DNA of 64,000 nucleotides from Asterella californica (Eukaryota; Streptophyta; Marchantiopsida; Marchantiales; Aytoniaceae). Below are positions 10,955 to 25,190 of this stretch, piece by piece. Made by a program: the position numbers and the translations under genes. Where the stretch lies: the NCBI GenBank assembly GCA_036924285.1, contig JAYKYS010000004.1, forward strand, positions 30,040,001 to 30,104,000. Reading direction: 5' to 3'. Within the stretch, counting starts at the first letter, position 1. The number at the start of each line of letters is the position of its first letter. The notes beneath the pieces are model-generated. The model had not been told where the DNA came from and searched no databases. It saw only the letters and a list, made by a program, of their open reading frames with translations.

Positions 10955-13900
10955 AGACTGGTCCTTCGGGAGCAAAACGTTCCAACCTTATGGTTGCTAC
11001 CAACGTTAGCTGCACTCATAGAGAACAAGAGTAGGTGTACATGAAGGTCAGCTCTGTGGTTGTTAGTATCTCAGGTCCAGTTGAAGTGCCAACTGTCAGT
11101 AGAATGATAATCAGGGTCTTGCTTTTGGGCAATCGAAGTTGATCTGGTGATGTACACCAGCCCTCTAACATAAAGGAAACGACTCATTTCCTGCTATCAG
11201 TGCCCTTGAATAGGATAGAACATGGTCGACAAAATGACGAACGTCATGTAGATGGGAAGAGTTTGCTCGTGTAGGAAGTGGACACCCGTTTGTTTAACAT
11301 AAAGGAAAAAGAATACTCTTCGTCCCAAAGACCTCGTCACTTGTTGCTGAGCTTGGAGCTTACCCAAGCGGTGATTGCCTTGGTGAACTAGCTCTTATGA
11401 CTGCAGTACACTACTGGCGAATATACATTGGGTGTACAAAGCTTTGTGCTTTGGTGCACGCTACTATTACAATCAACGAATGAGTTTGTATCCCCGTCAT
11501 GGTGTTCAGGATGTTCTGTTATATTCGACAGATGGATTACACCCCAGTGTGTATTTCTGCTTGCACCTTAACGTAGGATGACGTTTTGACACGTACTTGT
11601 CTTGTATAGCGTTTAGAAACCCGGCTGGGAACCTGTAGAGATGTTATATTCATACGTCGAGAATGGCAGATATGCTCAAGGACCACTCTCTAGTATAGAG
11701 GTATCACCCAATTAGCCCAGCCAAGTACGTAGTGAGAAGCAATTAGTCCCCGAATGTGCGCTAACAATGCCGACTTAAAGCGAATTATTTTATAACCGGA
11801 TGATGTGCCCGTGGAAATGTGTAGTGCGAAGCGTGAACTTGGCTAGCAAGGATTTAGCGAGTGAAAACAGGAGAAGATAAACACACGGAATAAAAGAAGA
11901 GCATGTATTTTCCCGCACATCACTGATGCATTAGGTAGTGAGTAGGTGTACACTCAAGAATCTAATTACCACAGTACGTCGCATGCACCTCAACCTGCTC
12001 TCTGAATTCATTATATGAGTTGGAAAAGTGGTCAATGTGATGAAGACTTAATAGACTCATCAGGGCATTGTCGGGCCGGGAGTTTCTGTTCAGTTCCCGG
12101 ACATCTGACGGCACACTCCCAGTATGTAGAGATGTTAGCAAGTGTTTCTTGAGTTACGTTTCTTTCTGTCAAGAACTTATGTAAATCAGTTGATTCGAGG
12201 TTGGTGTGTCATGACAGAACTCTTCATGAAAAGACCCTCAAAGCAGTGGATGCAAGCAGCTTACAAGTACAATATGTGTCTTTGGTGCTCAGTCAGACAG
12301 TTCGTATTCTGAACTTCTTGTTGACCAGAGAAAGATTTACTAGAATAAACTTCGAAGTTCTTCGAAGATTGGACGCTTGGTTTTTAATCTCATGTCAGAA
12401 GGAGCTTCTGTAATTTGTCAACGACTCGACAATAAACCGATGAAGGTTCCGTGACGAACTATTCTACTTTGTAGGCTCAATATCTTCACGCTCCCCAAGT
12501 TGTTGATGAATCGCAAAATGGAAGTCGAAGCCCTTGCCTGCATCAAGCTGAACGGACTATCAAGTATGCAGTAAATGTGGACTGTTGATTAGTCTGGACT
12601 GTTGATTACAGCGATGTTAGGAAATTCTGTTTAGGTTCGGAGCTGCAGCTTTCGAGGCTCCGGGTCCAAGTCGCTTCTTCCCGTTAGTCTTAATCAATGT
12701 TCTGTCTCGTGTCTCTGGTTTTCATACCCAGACCTGCACCGTGGGTCTGGTCAGGGACGGTTTCTCGAATCAATGAGATGTACCCTTAATACATCTCATC
12801 AGGGGAAGTAAAAGTTAGAATCTTTCCTGTATATTCTTCACCGTGGAGTGGAGTTACATTTCGGCTGGAAAATGAATATCATCGTTTGGAATGTGATTTG
12901 TTGCAATGAGAAACTGAATGCTAGCACTATAAATTTCAATTTTCAAGTGTAACAAATAATAAATTTATGTAAGGTTATGGAGATTCAAGAGTTCAAAAAG
13001 TTGGCGTTCGAACAAAGTTAGACGAACTATTATTAGGGCTTTTTTGCTTCCGGACGTCCAGGAATTTGTGTGTTTAACTTTGACTCCCCCTATTAAACTC
13101 TGATCGTCTCCGGTGGTGTACGGTGTAGTCTTGGATGCTTTTGGCAGGCACTTATGACAGATAAACGCACCTTATCGGAACGGGCAAGCGCGAAAGCGTT
13201 ACCAAGCTCCTGCATTGGGAAACTGTTTTCTCTCAACACTCGAGGTTCTCAAACTGTCCACGGCCTTCCTCATCGCCTGGAGTTGACAGGTTTCACTTGC
13301 AGACCAGTGCACTACGGTAGTTCTTGAAAAGAGTAGGGCAGAAGAAGAAAAACGGCGGAAAACGAGAAAAGTCTGAAGCGATGCGACCAAGAGGCAGAGC
13401 GCCTGCGTCTATAGTCATTGTCCACACAGCACTAGAAGTTCTATACTTCTCTCTTTTTCTTCATTGTCTTGGAAACTTCGATGGGATTAAACGTCGACTG
13501 TGATGTTGCGTGTCAGCTTGTTTATGGTGGAACTTCAGCTTGAAAACGCTAGCCACGAGAAAGCTCTGTCGACGATTGGGGCAGCAATATTCTGTCGTCC
13601 GCCACTGTGGTCTTTTGGCTCATGATGAATCCTGACTGAATCACGTTGCCGCTTGCCAAACAAGATTTGTCAGGCTCACAACATCAAGCATCAAGCAACA
13701 ACACTAGAATGCGCGACATAAAACCTGCACTACGTCCGATCTACCTATGCGAGAAGGACAAACGAAGCGCGTGTACGTCCAGCTTAGTGCTTGCAAGTAC
13801 TGCTGCGAATAGCACAGAAGGACGAGGAAAGGATTCAGAGTTTTCTATCTAGTATCTATAGAAAAGGGGTTATTTCATGACCTCCAAGTTTCTTTCACTT

Positions 13901-16900
13901 GTGTGTCCTGCCCACTGGGCAGTCGGAACAAAATCAGCTCTCAATATACCTCCGGATGATGATGTTCTTGTGAGAGTTGAAGTCTAGGTCTGCCAGGTTC
14001 CATCAGGCGGATTGTTGCTATTACACACTTGAGGTTTTGCCAGGCTCAGTTCGAAACTGCAGCAGCTAACTGGAGAAGTTGTGCAAAGTTCGCACTTAAT
14101 TAGGAACCCAAAGATATCCTTTCCCTCGGCATTCGCATCGTAGTCCGCAGCGGAACCTCAACCGACTTCTTCGTCTTCCCTAGCGAGGAGATCTACTGTC
14201 GTTATGGCTTCTTCAGTGACGAGACTCACCACAGAGTCAACAGACGTCAATATCCGATACTCGGCATCGACAGCATTAATCTTACGCTTCTGCACGGATC
14301 CGCGGATCGAAGAGCCTCGTCGGCACAGAATTATCACAAAAGCAGATGCACGCATTCATTTATAGAAATCGACATATGAACTTGAGTCTCACTCGCCTGG
14401 CCAGTTGCTGCTCCTACACATTCTTCATACTGCGCTCACTGCACTGGGAGGGAACTGCACCGAATCCCAGTGATAGACTCGGCACTTGTGACGTTGTCCG
14501 TACGCATAGAGGGATCCCGGTCAGCTCCAAGTAGATGTCCGGAAACTGCTTCCAGAGAAGATCGATGGAGACGACGACGCTTTTCATTGATTCTTGTCGT
14601 TGCTGTTGCGTTGCCATCTTAGTTAGTTGACAAGCATGATTTGTTGGGTCGGTCGAGAGGAGTATGAGTCGATCGGTGGACACAGTCCTCCTCAGTGAAG
14701 AAGCAGCAAGAGGCAGATGTGCACCGTAAGTAAACAAGCAAACGAAACGAGCTATAACAGCATGCATAAAAGGTTAATGACTACCGTAGGGCAGATTGCA
14801 AACAATAAACGACTGCATACGCACCACCAGACAAAGACAGCAATTCACTCGCGATCAAAATGAGCTGGGGGTACCAGAAGCTACGGTAGAAATTACTCAG
14901 AGCTGACTATCAGAGAAAGACGTCTTTGGTGGCATTAGAATAAATTGTTTCGCGACCAAACTTGCAGCAGAGAAAATGAGAAAATATGCTTGATATTCAC
15001 AAGCAATGTCCTACCAGACTGATGGCAAGAGCAGATATAATCGCACAACCAATACACGTTGCAATCAAGTCAAAGGTCTAATAACCGGGTGCCTAGTTCC
15101 CTAGTGTCCCGGATTGCTTGCTTAATAGCATTCAAGCTATTTTTATTTTGCTTGGTGAGAAAAAAGGACGCGTTCTCCACCCACTTTGTGAGCCTTTCGG
15201 CCCCAAAGATTTCCTGCTGTCGAAAACTAAAACGTTCTCGAGGGTCGTCCGCTTCCTACTTTCAGCATCATCCAAAACAGCTAATCCCACATAAACATGA
15301 GAACAAATTATTATAAACACGTGCACTAATTCCAACAAAAAAAAGCACGAGGAGAAATAAATTGCGAGCACGCAAAAACTTTGGGCCACAGATTAAAACG
15401 TGCACAAAAGAGAAAGTCCAAAATAATTTCACCAGCGAAACCAAACCAGAAAAGAACTTACAGGTAGAATCGTGAACAAAGCCATTGAAACAATCAGAAT
15501 CAAAATGTTAAAAAGACACTTTACTATATCAGACTGATCTGCACTTGGTCTATTAGAAACGGCCAAAGCAAAAAGCCTTCGCCGAAACGAAGATCCTGCT
15601 AATTCACAACCTTTCTCATGCACGGTTAATGTACATACAGTGATAAGAGCAATATCCACTAGATTCACAACCTTTCTCGTGTACAGTTATGTATATTCTG
15701 TATTCATAACCTTCCTCATGTCCGGTTTATATGTAGACAACATATATTGCTCGCAAATAATATTTTCGTCATGCAATAACATCGTTTGATTACAGAGGCA
15801 TCACCGAAGATTATAATATAGATTACCAAGACTTTCGCCTTCGGTTAATAATTTTATTTGGTTGAGTACTGTCACTCGCTACCTCATTTTTGATCGAAAA
15901 TAAGGTTCGTTCAGTTGGATATGTGTCACTTTCATCTTGACTGTCACACAGGACTTGACATTTCATCGAATATAAATACATAAAGACAGCAAAGATAACT
16001 CTCTTGTCATCTCATTTCACAACTATTGGTTGTGAAATTCAAGAACAGGACCATTTCTTTCAATTTCCTTCTAGTTGCTTTCTTCGTCTATGCATTTCAC
16101 GAGAGAGTGAGTCAATTGCTCAGAAAAAGTACTCAAATAAACTGCATACACCACTCCAAAACTTTCACGGGATCTTTCGAGAGATTAATTCACAATGCAG
16201 TGGAGCTGAACTTACTTAGTCACAAAGCCGCACGAGCTGGACATCTGATTGTAAACAGATCATATAATCAGCCACCAGAGCTACAAAGCAATTAGAGTTA
16301 ATTGAGTGTAATTAAAATCAGAAGATAACACGTTCACTATAATGTAACATTGTCACTAAAACTTGTAACAAATTTTGCCATAAAAAATTAACAGTTCATT
16401 ATCTAGGGTAAAACACTAACTGTAATCAAATCGCTACTGGATCTGGTATGTAATCACATCGCCATTATATTGATAAACAATTCTTTTAATATTTGTGCCA
16501 GATCTTGTCATATAACATAAAATCCCTATGAAAGAAGTATTTGCAAATCGCGCTCGATTCTCAAGACACTGATTGCTAATCAAGGTATACCCAATTCTAA
16601 TAAATCATTTTCATTAGGTTTTCAGGATTCAATTTCTTAATGTTCGTCGTCATCCATTCTTTCTTTTTGAAGTGGACTACGCTTTTGCAAGTTAAAATAC
16701 TCTGCATCGATATGGTTCGTAACCAAACTAAAGCGTACAAAAGACTTCAAAGAAAAAAGTACTTTTTACAAAAGTTGCCCTAAAAACAATATGGAATATC
16801 CTGTAAGTTACACCATTCCATTCTCTTGACTACAAAACTCCATAAACTTCTTCATGAAAATGGCCATAACATTCTACAGTGAAAAGTTTAAGATGCCTAT

Positions 16901-19900
16901 TTGTGGAACGCACAGGATGGCTACAGTAACTGGTACTTCGCTTTCAAAGCGGACGACGACAACCATGACCACTCCAACTACATAACTGTACAGCTGAATT
17001 TCGATATGGTTTCTTTGTACTCACAACGTTGTCCGTTCGTTCGGGACCACCGGAGGTCTACTTACTTTCACCACTGTGTGTATGTATGCAGTCCCGAAAC
17101 TTACAGTAGGTGCTGTACAGGCTTTCGGGTGGGAACGTCGTTCCTTCCTTTCTGCCAGGATGGCTGATGGCCACGCCCGCACTCGGTTTGATGATTTGAT
17201 GCTTACACTCTGCGCGTCTGGCGGATAGAGAGCAAAAACTCTGTAAGTTCTGCAATGACATTAGTGGTCATAGACTTCTCTGGTGAACTTGGAAGGGCCT
17301 GTTTTGCTTACGGCCTGGAACTAGTGCATGATAAAGAATGGATTCGAAGGTAGAAGGACGACAATCGCGCTTTCTGTCGTTGCGCTTTCTGTCGAGGCAG
17401 GGAGGAGAGGATCTTGTGTCGTGTCATGCCATATTACTCGTCCAATACCGATGATGACACACACAAAAGAAGAAAAGGGTGACTGGGACTGTCTTACTGC
17501 CTTGATGAGAGACATAACGATCGAGTCGCACCCAATTGTGTACGTGCTTTCGCTTAAGAGACTTGTAGAGCTGAGCGAGAGCCCGAAACAGGATTCTGAG
17601 TCGATCTCTCTTAGCTTTTCCTAATTCGTCGAGAAATATCGGTGAGGATACCCAATCAGAAGATACCTACTCCACTGGGGCTCACGTGTGGTCTTCATTT
17701 CAGTTGGTCACATAGCAGATATGCGGTAGTAGGTGCTTATGAGATCAGGCAAGTAGGCAGGAAAGTAAGTGGTGGAAGCCAGTTCCGACCAGGTGACGAA
17801 TCCGGAAGCAATGAGCTGCATGTCGACCAGGAGACTCCCCGCTCCCGTCCCATTTGTCACGAAGAGAGGAAGAAATGGACAAAGAACACCAAGACTGGCT
17901 ACCGAGTCTGTCAATGATGGCTCTAACTTCTAAGGCTCTAAAGTACAGTAGTAGAACTCAGAAGCCAGCTATCCATCCGTAGGTTCCGTCATACTGTACT
18001 GGAAACCGAGGGGGAGAGTACGTTGTAACGTTTCATGCCTGCGTAGAGTCCTGCGGATGGGTGTACCGGAACCTCAACCCTCAGTGGAAGCCGGGCAAAT
18101 AACCACAGAAGGAGAATTCATATCAACTTGAAGGTCAGGTGACGTCAAGACTAATAGCTCCGTACTCTACTTCAGAGTGTAGATACGAAGGATGCACTAC
18201 TCCACGTCATGACATCCGAATCCACGGTAGGATGAAGAGCCTGCAGGAAAGAAAGAAGTGTAAATTGACCTATTGACTTCCCAATCATCAAAAGGATCCC
18301 TCCATGGATTTCTACTGCGGTGAAAGGACAGTTGACAGATAGTGTCTTCCTTCCTAGCCTCCCATCGTGGTGACGGAGGTCAGGTTGGCGCTACGGTAAG
18401 TAAGGTATAGTCTCTGTGTTTCTCTGATGGGTGGATTGGTCTCTCCCGCAACCTCAGCTGCAGATGTAAACGCACTGTTATTATACTGTACAGTCGGGAA
18501 ACATCTTGTTCCGACCTGACAGGCACTCCACCGTACAGTGCTAACTCCATCGCTTTTCATGCCGTTTCTTCACGACTGACTACCTTACTTGGCCCTGGGA
18601 TAAACCACAGTCACTTCAAAAGCAGTCTTCTGATGCTTCTCTCTCAAATCCACTGTTTTATGGAATCGTCTGTACTCTATCGATTGCATCGACCAATGCT
18701 TTACGGAAAGGTGTATTGTCCGACGTAGTAGTGCGTTAATCGAAGTAGAACCCACCGTGCACCTGTTCCACCGTAGGCATCTATCAACTACACATCGTCC
18801 AGTAACTGTGTGTGCTTCAAGGCCGTACCTGATGATCTTTAGGAACAGGTCTACCATATTCACACTGCACATTTGGGGAGCCAAGCTTTTCGTGTAACTA
18901 AGAGTGTGAAGGTACTCTTTATTACTTCGAAACCTATCTAGTGTATCTATCCCGACCCTCCTTTACGTTCACCGTCCGCTGAAGGCGAGAATCCCGTACA
19001 ATGTCGGTGGTACTCTCGCTCGCCATATATTTACACCAAGGAAGAAGGTCTATACTTTTAGAAAGTTTTGGCAGGCAGCAAAGCTTGTCCGAGTTGGTAA
19101 GGTGGCCTACCTGGATTTACCGAGTGAGCAGTAGTCGTGTATGTAACAAGGACCATTGAGTCACGTGGTCTGTTGCCAGTTGCTTAATTTGCTGTGCCCT
19201 GCACTGGCTCTACTCTGCGTTAGATCGAAGATAGGTTGTCCTTTGCTCCTTTCACACAGACCCAGTGATGACGACTTGAATACGCTAAGTTTCCAACTGA
19301 GGGGGACGGTCAGCTGATAAGATTGCTGCTTGCTTCTTCTGCTTCTTCTTCTTCTCCGAATACACTCGATGCACAACCTTCTTTTCTATGCGCACACCGA
19401 CAGATTTCATAAATTAGATATGGTGAATCTAAGTTACGAATTTAAATCCAACCCTACCCCACCCTACCCAACAGTTAAGTTGTTGTTTGTAGCAGTAGTC
19501 TCGGACTTCCCTTAATTTGCCTGATGGAGTTTCTCATTGCTCGGTGTTAGTGACTGACTGCTATTTCCAGATTCCACAAATCTGATCGTACATAGGAGAT
19601 CTCAGAACGTTGTAGAGGGATCGCTCGCTGTTCCAACTCGAAGTGCCGACTGGAATCTTACGTGTTAACCGTCCACATCGACAGGCAGTTGGCAGTTGAC
19701 ATCAATCGGTCGTACATAAAGAGTCACAGAGATGTATCTCCATGGACTTCCAAATTTGGCTTGGTTGGGCGTGAAGGTGCTGTTTCCTTACATACATACA
19801 CCTTGTTCGCTGTTGACAGGACATTGTGCTACTACGGCCGGGTTCATCAGAGTTGGTTGGAAATTATATGGGGAATGGGGAAATGCTCCTGAAGCAAAAG

Positions 19901-22456
19901 CAGGAAGTTCGGAACAGACCAGACCCGCTGTGCATATGACATGTGCATGGGTATGGTCTGTCTTGATTTTGCAGCCTTTCGACAGAAAGAGCCAATCTCA
20001 AAATCCGTGAACTGCATGCGAGTTGAGGTACCAAGTTTTCTCTCCGCGCGCCAACCGCAATTCAGTGTTGACAGAGGAAACTGAGACAGTAGCCGTCGCT
20101 TTTGAGTTTCTATGATGCACAAATGCAGAATCCTCAGTCTACAGTCTCAGGTTTTCTCCTTCAAGAGAGAACTACGGGCAGCAGCAGCAAATACTCTTTC
20201 CTCAGAGTCTGACGCAAATGTTCACAAGACGTAGAACGAAGTCGATATCAATGCCTTTTCCGCCTACCCTGGCCCACCTTCCATGCCCGCTGGAAAGACT
20301 CCACTGCATTCAAAATAAAGAATGACATTCAGTGGTTGGCATCAACTTACAGTTGGCAGTTGACAATGTACAGCCCGTGTAGTTTCAGACTGCTGTCAGT
20401 GGAGTTCTCCCTGTTCACTCAAGAGTAAAAACATGAAAGTCTCGTACCATCGTACCGCAACAGTAAATACATGAAATGGACGACGTAAGTTGCCATTTAA
20501 CGTCAGTTTGAGCTTCTGCCGCCGATCTTTTTCCAAACGGGACGATAAGACAAGAGGAAACGCCTTACAAGACCAAACAACGGGGTCTACTCCGTTCCAG
20601 GACACGGTCGGTCGGATCTTTGCAATTGTAAGTTCTAGTGCGTTCCAGCCGTTTGAGTAACTCATTCACTTACTTGTGCAGCGAGTAGTAAGTGGCTCCC
20701 TCCCAACCATGAACCTACCATGACGCCGTAGCAGGAACCGACGCCATCCAAAACCGGATGCGCAACGTGCGGGGCGGGTTCGTCCTTTCGTTCCAACGCG
20801 CCCCGATAGACGGAACCAGCAGCTTGTTGGTTTAGAAGGACGGACGGACCTTCGGACGTTGCTTATCATCGAGAAAAGAGAATCTTCTTCCTTTGTGATG
20901 AACAATAAGAGAATCTTTTAAGTCTCTGAGTCAATAGTTAGTAGTTTCTGGAACAGTCCAAAGATTTTATACAGAAGAGTGAAGAGAACTTTCTGGCAGT
21001 AGTGTAGACCTGAAAGTACTGTGCTATTCCCAGTTGCTTGAACTTTTGAGGTTGCGGGGGATATTCAGTTGAACGTACAAGATGGGATGAGATGTTATGT
21101 TCTGACTGATGTTCGACAGTGCTAGCGCTCATGTTCAATTTTCTCCACTAAGTGAGCTAACCGTCCTCCTCCCCTGGATCTCTCCGTGCAATGAATCAAA
21201 ACGATCCCAAAGAAAACACTTTCTACTGCTTGACAGCGAGGAAGACCGATCTTCTCGGCGAAACAAAATCTCCACAGCAGCATCGAGATCTTACAAGTAA
21301 AAATGATGTCGTTGAAGGGCGCTCAACTTCGAAATCCACATTTCCAAGAGTATCTATGGAGCTAGTGATCAAATCTGTCACTCGCATGATAAACAAGTTC
21401 TCACCTGAAAGTGCACGCTTCTATCTCTTTCTATCGCACTGACTATGGCGTTCTACAGCACTCACGTACTGCCGTCGTCTTCACACATTGGTAATCTGTA
21501 ACGCTTGTTCTCAGGCTTCCGCCGGTCACTCTATCCGATACTGCTTGCAGATTGTAGGCCAGAATGAGTACCTCACTACGTACGGAAGTATCTTGCGGGG
21601 TGGACACTCACTGTTCTTGATCGTAAAACCCACTTTTGGAATTGGACGAGATCCTGTGCTGCATGCGAGGTCAAAGATCTGGCGAGCGAGCGAGCGAGGT
21701 CCAAAACTCTTTCACGAGAAGAGAAAGGAAGGGGCCGGCAACAGTTCTTGTTCTTTGGTGAGCCAATGCGACAACGAATCATAGCGGCAGCACAAAATAT
21801 AGCATCGCAACGCTCAACATACAACAACAACGACATAAGGAGCACATGAAGGTCTCGTTGTCCTCCTCCGCTCTTCGTCTCCTCCCGTTCGCTCTGTCTC
21901 AACTTCTGATTTCTTGCGTAACGGATATTCACCTTCTTTGTAGACGAGCTTCACTTCCGATAAACTCTGACAATTGGGACGTTGAGGACCGGTCGCGTGC
22001 CAGGCCTAGATGCCAAGTAGTCACGGGCACCCGATATTCCCTACAGACAGTGCGTAATTTGTATCTCCCCGCCTGACTTTAAACCGCTAAGATGTAGTCC
22101 TCCCTGTCCCTGTCGTCCGCGCTCGTCCTCATGGCGAATAGATATGTGGTTAGATTCGTACCAAGGTTGGCTGCCTACTGGATTGGTCCGGCCTACCGGG
22201 TCAAAAACCAACCAACTAATCCAGATTCCAGTCATGCATGTACCCAACCACCATGAAAGAATCGAGAAGGAGAGTCGAGATTCCGGGGACAGGCTCGAAA
22301 CCTGGGTTAGAGACGGATTACGTACCGTTGGTTTTCTTCTGGAAAGCCGAGTCCTCTCCCTTCTTCTTCGCTTAGAACTCAAATGGTAGATTAGTACCGC
22401 TGTTTCATCGCCAATTACCGTAGTTACTGTGCTGTACCGATTACCTGTTTGCCACA
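10955..22456. other. Long intergenic region, no gene supported
   Basis: After the GST stop no frame longer than about 140 codons, family motif or convincing exon chain was found on either strand. The most protein-like piece is on the minus strand at about 14300-14160 (KRKINAVDAEYRILTSVDSV, followed by a GTGAGT). It may pair with a frame starting ATG at 14617 (MATQQQRQESMKSVVVSIDL), but they could not be joined. A 99-codon minus frame at 18884-18585 is also unplaced. A block near 15700-16900 is AT-rich. Small lineage-specific genes or non-coding RNAs could be missed here. Confidence 0.5.
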
Positions 22457-22488
22457 CCCCCCCCCCCCCCCCCCCCTCCCCCCCACCC
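22457..22488 (+). repeat. Poly-C tract
   Basis: Twenty consecutive C residues (22457-22476) are followed by T, seven C, A and CCC. This is a homopolymer microsatellite; its exact length is prone to sequencing error. Confidence 0.95.
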
Positions 22489-23237
22489 TGAGCCCTGTTA
22501 TGATTGACAACAAAGTTGCAAGCGTGGCTTAATAACGTACGTTCTCCCTAACTAGTATCCATCATCTGTTCTGTCTGCTGGCACTGAAGAACGAGTTAAC
22601 TCTGGGCGTAAGAGTCCACCGACTTCTAAGTTCGTTAGTCATTCCTTCGTACTGTACGCACCGAGGAAATCCAGGAGCCACATTCTCCTATCAAACTCGC
22701 GTCCGCTATACTAAAGTAGGAGTAGATGTAATTTTTGACACGAGATCTCGAGAATAGAATCTCTTGTTTGCAGTGAATTAGTTGTAGAACGTTATCGTGT
22801 TTGTAATGCGACGTGAAGATGAAACGATTCAGGTCGAGTTCATCAACTTATCGTATCGTCACAATATTCTGCGCGAAAGTTGTCCATGAATACATAAGAT
22901 ATATGACTGTGGAGATATTGTGTGCGAATGAGAGTAAAAGAGAGACACACGGACAATCACAAGAACTAGACGAGATATATCCAAACTTTACTTTATATAC
23001 ACTTTCGTTATGTATTACAAAAATGAAGTGAGCAGACTAGAATAGTCTGTAGTTTTGACTCAAGTGCTTAAATCCAATCCTAGGACAAGAAATGTCAAAG
23101 CGTAACTTGAACTAAGAGAAACACCTCTTTGCTAATAGTTAGTTTCACAACAACGTCTTACTATCCAAAATCTTTATATACAATAGCCGCATCCATAACA
23201 GTGTCATCGCATTGCCACTGCTCTATATATCACTATC
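22489..23237. other. Spacer, nothing recognised
   Basis: Unique-looking sequence that becomes AT-rich toward 23 kb. No coding frame or repeat could be supported. Confidence 0.5.
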
Positions 23238-23430
23238 TCAAATGGTCAGATCAAGTCTAATCCAAATGAAGATCGAGAACGCAACTTACGTAGCTAACGA
23301 TACACAAAGCGGAACCCGTATCCAAAACCATACTTGTGATGTCTCCATCGCTCATTAATCACTAGCCGGATGATCAGATCGCTCTAACCCAAATGATGAT
23401 CAAGAACGCAGCCCATGTACTTAGCGATAT
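23238..23430 (+). repeat. Diverged tandem duplication, about 130-bp period
   Basis: A block at about 23238-23302 is repeated at about 23368-23430. Shared words include TGGTCAGATC versus TGATCAGATC and GATCGAGAACGCA versus GATCAAGAACGCA, in the same order and spacing. Divergence is substantial, so the duplication is old. It adjoins the dispersed repeat copy that follows. Confidence 0.55.
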
Positions 23431-23559
23431 AGCAAGAATCTCGTCGAAAGTCAAAATATCCATCCAATCCATAGTAAAGAAGTCAAAGAACGCTGATTTG
23501 GAGACTTTCTCCTTTCATCAAACAATCTTCAAAAACCTGTAGGGTCCTTCCTCTTGACG

Positions 23560-24260
23560 TCGTAGGCTCTAAGAACACTAAGATCCAACACCCAACAGCT
23601 GAGATATGTACAAATTTTGATTGCAAGTGATAGAAACTCGAAAACCTCCTCCTTGCAGCCTTAATTTACACACATCATCCAAACGAATCGTCCAATCTGT
23701 GATCTGTCTTCTCATGTACATAGATTTGACTACCCTAAACCCAACGAGACTCCACCCAAGTCATTTAGAATTTCTCACGCAAAACCACCCAAGAAATTTG
23801 ACCACAGGAAGCAGAAAACTGACATAAATCGATCCCTACAGCTCAAATTCGCTCACCATTCCTTAACCAACCACTCAATCCATGTATAGTCTTCTCCTTT
23901 GCATAGATGAAGACTCCCTGATGACATGGACACCAAGAATGACGAGCTTTTCTCACAGATTGTCAAGAATAGTCCAACCTCAAGTCGTAGGTAATCAAAA
24001 TCTGACCTAAGCGCCTCCTTTGAGCTAATTCCACCCAGAACTCCCAATCCATCCGATCAAAATTCGTATCGTCTTCAATTTCTTATAGAACTCAGTGTTC
24101 TGATCCCAATGGATCTCAAGACAACAAGATTGGACTCTGGAACAAACCGAACGGTCCAAGTCTTCTTCATAGACAACTGAAGCGTCCAATCCTCCCTCCT
24201 TATGTATCAAATCTCGATCCTTGATTTGCCTCTGCACGAACCATCTGAACCAACTACGAG
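23560..24260 (-). repeat. Dispersed repeat, copy A (inverted relative to 60 kb)
   Basis: The reverse complement of this segment is colinear with 60060-60720. Shared anchors are ATTGAAGACGATACGAA (here 24079-24063 on the minus strand; 60237-60253 there) and TCGATTTATGTCAG (here 23832-23819; 60486-60499 there). The anchors lie 231 and 233 bp apart respectively. AAATTTCTTG and TGGTTTTGCG also match in order. Decayed minus frames at 24237-24025 and 24047-23853 suggest it once encoded protein, perhaps part of a retroelement. The family is unidentified. Confidence 0.7.
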
Positions 24261-24509
24261 CATGTACAATCTAAATCTGATAACGTCTTGCACATTTGCG
24301 TCGGATCATCAATCTCCCAAAACCTATCGCTAGCTTGTAAGTTTAATTTAGTTCTTTAACATTGATAGTAACCGTGCATACATCTCCCAAATCCTCCCAA
24401 GATGGCTTGTTGTCAGAAATCCTTCCAAAAAGAATAATAGAGCCTCTGGAAAAACTAGCTGACATATCACTTATATGTGTGTAAAACAACATGTTCTATC
24501 TGTCATAAA

Positions 24510-25190
24510 TTAGAACTTATTGTCATTTCCATCCATCGCTGATGATTCGTGCGTAGACAATCCATCCATAAATAACAACATATCGCTGTTTACTATGCAC
24601 CACCAGCGATCCTTTTGAAGTCGAAGGTCCATAAAAAACAACCTATTGTGGTTTAATGTGCACTGTCGACGATCTCTTGCGAGTCTGCAGTATGTAAAAA
24701 ACCTCATGTTCATAGGTGGTCCTTCTGCAAGCGATCCTCCCTGAATAACAACTTGTCTTCATTTGTCATCCGTCCGTCGGCGGTCCATTATTTACTGATG
24801 ATCCGTCCATCGATGATCTTTGATAAATAACAACTTCTTGTCATTTATTGTTCTCAACCATTGCTCCGTCCGTAAGCAATCCTCCCTAAATAATATAATA
24901 ACTTGTTGTTATTTGTTATCGATCCATCGGAGATCCGCTGTTTGCTGGTGATCTGCCCGCCGGTGGTTTTATGTAAATAACAACTTGTTACTATTTGTCA
25001 TCTGCAGTCGACCGTCCGCCGATTAGTCACGCTCGTTTACGATCCGTTCGTCAATGGTCCTCCCTAAATAACAACTTATTATTAATTTCCATGTCCCACC
25101 AGTGGTCTGTTCGTCGACTTTCTGTAAATAACAAATTATTGTTTTTTACCATGTTTTATCGACGGTCTGCAGGTTCCGTCATCCACCCAA
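24510..25190 (+). repeat. Degenerate minisatellite with hairpin-forming units
   Basis: At least six units carry TAAATAACAACTT followed by TTGTTATTT-like sequence (near 24743, 24826, 24895, 24975, 25067 and 25127), plus decayed ones from about 24575. Spacing is 60-90 bp. Between them lie variants of GATCCGTCCGTCGATGGTC, and a longer alternation with CGATCCTCCCTAAATAAC recurs every 140-180 bp. Each AT core is self-complementary (AATAACAA against TTGTTATT). No coding role is visible. Confidence 0.7.
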
